Shown here: positions 6,290-7,159 of the stretch, piece by piece | Numbering within the stretch: the first letter of the stretch is position 1 | Layout: each line of letters starts with the position of its first letter | Assembly (NCBI GenBank): GCA_027451915.1 | Contig: DAIDHU010000205.1 | Span: forward strand, 1-7,159 | Length of the DNA stretch: 7,159 nt | Direction: 5' to 3' | Origin: Thiomonas sp. | GTDB taxonomy: Bacteria > Pseudomonadota > Gammaproteobacteria > Burkholderiales > Burkholderiaceae_C | The notes under the pieces: generated by a model | Database searches by the model: none | What the model was told of the DNA's origin: nothing | The model's input: only the letters and a program-made list of their open reading frames with translations | Translations under genes and position numbers: made by a program

Positions 6290-6318
6290 ACTGTAGGCCC
6301 CCAAAGCCATTCCCTGAA
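6290..6318 (-). promoter_or_regulatory. Candidate promoter of the cidA-lrgB cluster
   Basis: On the minus strand TACAGT (6290-6295) matches the -10 consensus at 4 of 6 positions, including the key T-A and final T. A 17-base spacer upstream leaves TTCAGG (6313-6318) as a poor -35. A weak -35 overlapping a palindrome is usual for promoters needing a LysR-type activator. Transcription would begin near 6283. Confidence 0.35.
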
Positions 6319-6320
6319 TG
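6308..6320. promoter_or_regulatory. Palindrome CATTCCCTGAATG, possible LysR activation site
   Basis: CATTC and GAATG are exact reverse complements around cct. The centre is about 31 bp upstream of the inferred cidA start of transcription, overlapping its -35. The sequence shares CATTCC(C/T)TGA with the box at 6339-6355, centre to centre 33 bp, roughly three helical turns. Confidence 0.45.
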
Positions 6321-6329
6321 CTGGCGTGG

Positions 6330-6336
6330 TATAAAT
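6330..6336 (+). promoter_or_regulatory. TATAAAT, candidate -10 of the LysR gene
   Basis: TATAAAT is the most AT-rich hexamer-like motif in this gap and would start transcription near 6343, leaving a leader of about 30 bases before the ATG at 6372. No good -35 is found 17 bases upstream. It abuts the T-N11-A box, which would suit negative autoregulation. Confidence 0.4.
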
Positions 6337-6338
6337 TC

Positions 6339-6355
6339 CATTCCTTGATGGAATG
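6339..6355. promoter_or_regulatory. LysR-type box with T-N11-A geometry
   Basis: CATTCCTTGATGGAATG has exact inverted arms CATTCC and GGAATG around five bases, with T6341 and A6353 spaced as T-N11-A, the classical LysR-type recognition pattern. An overlapping 7-bp pair ATTCCAT/ATGGAAT (6335-6354) adds to the symmetry. The centre is about 64 bp upstream of the inferred cidA transcription start, where LysR recognition sites normally lie, and just downstream of the LysR gene's candidate -10. Confidence 0.6.
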
Positions 6356-6371
6356 TGACGGGGTGGCGGCC

Positions 6372-7159
6372 ATGGAATTGCGAGCGCTGGAAGCCTTTGT
6401 GCAGGTGCTTCGCTGCGGCGGTTTCACGGCCGCGGCGGACCGTATGGAAACCACTCAGCCGACCGTCAGCAAGCTGGTCGCGCAGCTGGAGCGCGATCTC
6501 GGGCAACCCCTGCTGCGCCGGGATACGCGGCCGGCGGTGGCGACCGACGCCGGGCGCCTGGTGCTGGCGCACGCCGAGACCATGCTGCTGGCGGCCGCCA
6601 ACATCCGCGCCGGCCTGTCCGACCTGGGGCAGGCACGCAGCGGCGAGCTGCGCATCGGAGTGCCACCCCTCGGGCCGCAGTTGTTCGTGCCCCTGATGCA
6701 CGCCTTCAAGCTGCGCCATCCCGGGATCGAGCTCAAGCTGTTCGAGGACGGCTCCAAGGCCATCGAGGCCGCCATGCTGGCCGGCGAGCTCGAGCTCGGC
6801 GGTCTGCTGGCGCCGCTGGACGAACGGCGCTACGAGCACATCATGCTCATCGACGACCGCCTTGCGCTGCTGGCGCCGGCGCGCTCGCGCTGGAGCCGGC
6901 GCCCCGTGGTGCGCCTGGCCGAGCTGGCCGAGGAGTCCCTGATCCTGTTCCTGGCTCCCTACATGCTCAACGAGCGCATCGAGGAGGCCTGCCGGCAATG
7001 CGGCTTCGTGCCCGAGATCGCCGGGCGCAGCGGGCAGATCGGCTTCATTCAGGAGCTGGTGCGCAGCGGCGTCGGCGTGGCCCTGCTGCCGAGTTCCGAG
7101 TTGCGCCATCTCTCGGCGGAGGATTTCTCCATCTCGACCCTGGTGGAGCCGGAAATCCC
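6372..7159 (+). CDS. LysR-type transcriptional regulator, divergent from cidA-lrgB (3' end outside window)
   Basis: The frame is open from the ATG at 6372 to the window edge, giving 262 codons of a family usually about 290-310 long. Residues 1-60 form the winged helix-turn-helix: MELRALEAFVQV, then CGGFTAAADRMETTQPTVSK as recognition region and LERDLGQPLLRR. From about residue 92 (GELRIGVPPLG) the LysR substrate-binding domain follows, ending in the conserved LVRSGVGVALLPSSE (229-243). The effector is unknown. The family binds DNA as a tetramer, and divergent LysR genes often control their neighbour, here the CidA/LrgB pair, as CidR does in Staphylococcus. The 6372 ATG gives the standard N terminus (MELRALEAF); an in-frame ATG at 6348 lies inside the operator box and would leave almost no leader. 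GGGGTGG about 6 bases upstream is a weak ribosome site. Confidence 0.93.
   Translation, partial: MELRALEAFVQVLRCGGFTAAADRMETTQPTVSKLVAQLERDLGQPLLRRDTRPAVATDAGRLVLAHAETMLLAAANIRAGLSDLGQARSGELRIGVPPLGPQLFVPLMHAFKLRHPGIELKLFEDGSKAIEAAMLAGELELGGLLAPLDERRYEHIMLIDDRLALLAPARSRWSRRPVVRLAELAEESLILFLAPYMLNERIEEACRQCGFVPEIAGRSGQIGFIQELVRSGVGVALLPSSELRHLSAEDFSISTLVEPEI

Noticed and set aside
6237..7109. Upstream extension of the CidA frame across the LysR gene (minus strand)
   Set aside because: The extension runs antisense to well-conserved LysR sequence and reads as Gln/His-rich shadow; CidA proteins are normally 120-150 residues, matching the start at 6236.

Overview
The window is a GC-rich, gene-dense stretch with ordinary proteobacterial gene families. 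The MFS transporter, the glycine-zipper protein and the divergent LysR/CidA-LrgB arrangement look most like a betaproteobacterium of the order Burkholderiales. That placement is by resemblance only, since no marker gene is present. I see no mobile element, CRISPR array, tRNA or rRNA, and no gene-free gap over 300 bases.

Layout. (1) Bases 2-364, plus strand: the 3' end of a glutathione S-transferase-like gene, cut by the window edge. (2) Bases 399-1796, minus strand: an MFS metabolite transporter convergent with the first gene, with a near-perfect Shine-Dalgarno and a 9-bp-arm inverted repeat in its leader. (3) Bases 1909-2460, minus: a hemerythrin (HHE) domain protein. (4) Bases 2499-4133, minus: a predicted outer-envelope lipoprotein built from about seven DUF5666-like beta repeats. 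(5) Bases 4208-4969, minus: a membrane-anchored glycine-zipper 2TM protein. (6) Bases 5077-5796 and 5793-6236, minus: an lrgB gene and, upstream of it, a cidA/lrgA-like gene, overlapping in an ATGA. (7) Bases 6372 to the right edge, plus: a divergent LysR-type regulator lacking its last few dozen residues.

Working model. The LysR protein probably controls the divergent cidA-lrgB pair. The 135-bp gap between them holds an inverted repeat with T-N11-A geometry (6339-6355), a second related palindrome (6308-6320) and a plausible minus-strand -10 (6290-6295), at distances that fit the usual LysR recognition and activation sites. Downstream of lrgB, three more genes run the same way with gaps of 107, 74 and 38 bp. 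Transcription could continue from the CidA/LrgB pair through two envelope proteins to the hemerythrin protein, but GC-rich hairpins in two of the gaps may divide it. The MFS gene, 112 bp further on, probably has its own control region.

I did not find a clearly new system. The least explained parts are the repeat lipoprotein, its pairing with the glycine-zipper and hemerythrin genes, the changed motifs in the CidA/LrgB pair, and the unassigned operator-like inverted repeat before the transporter.
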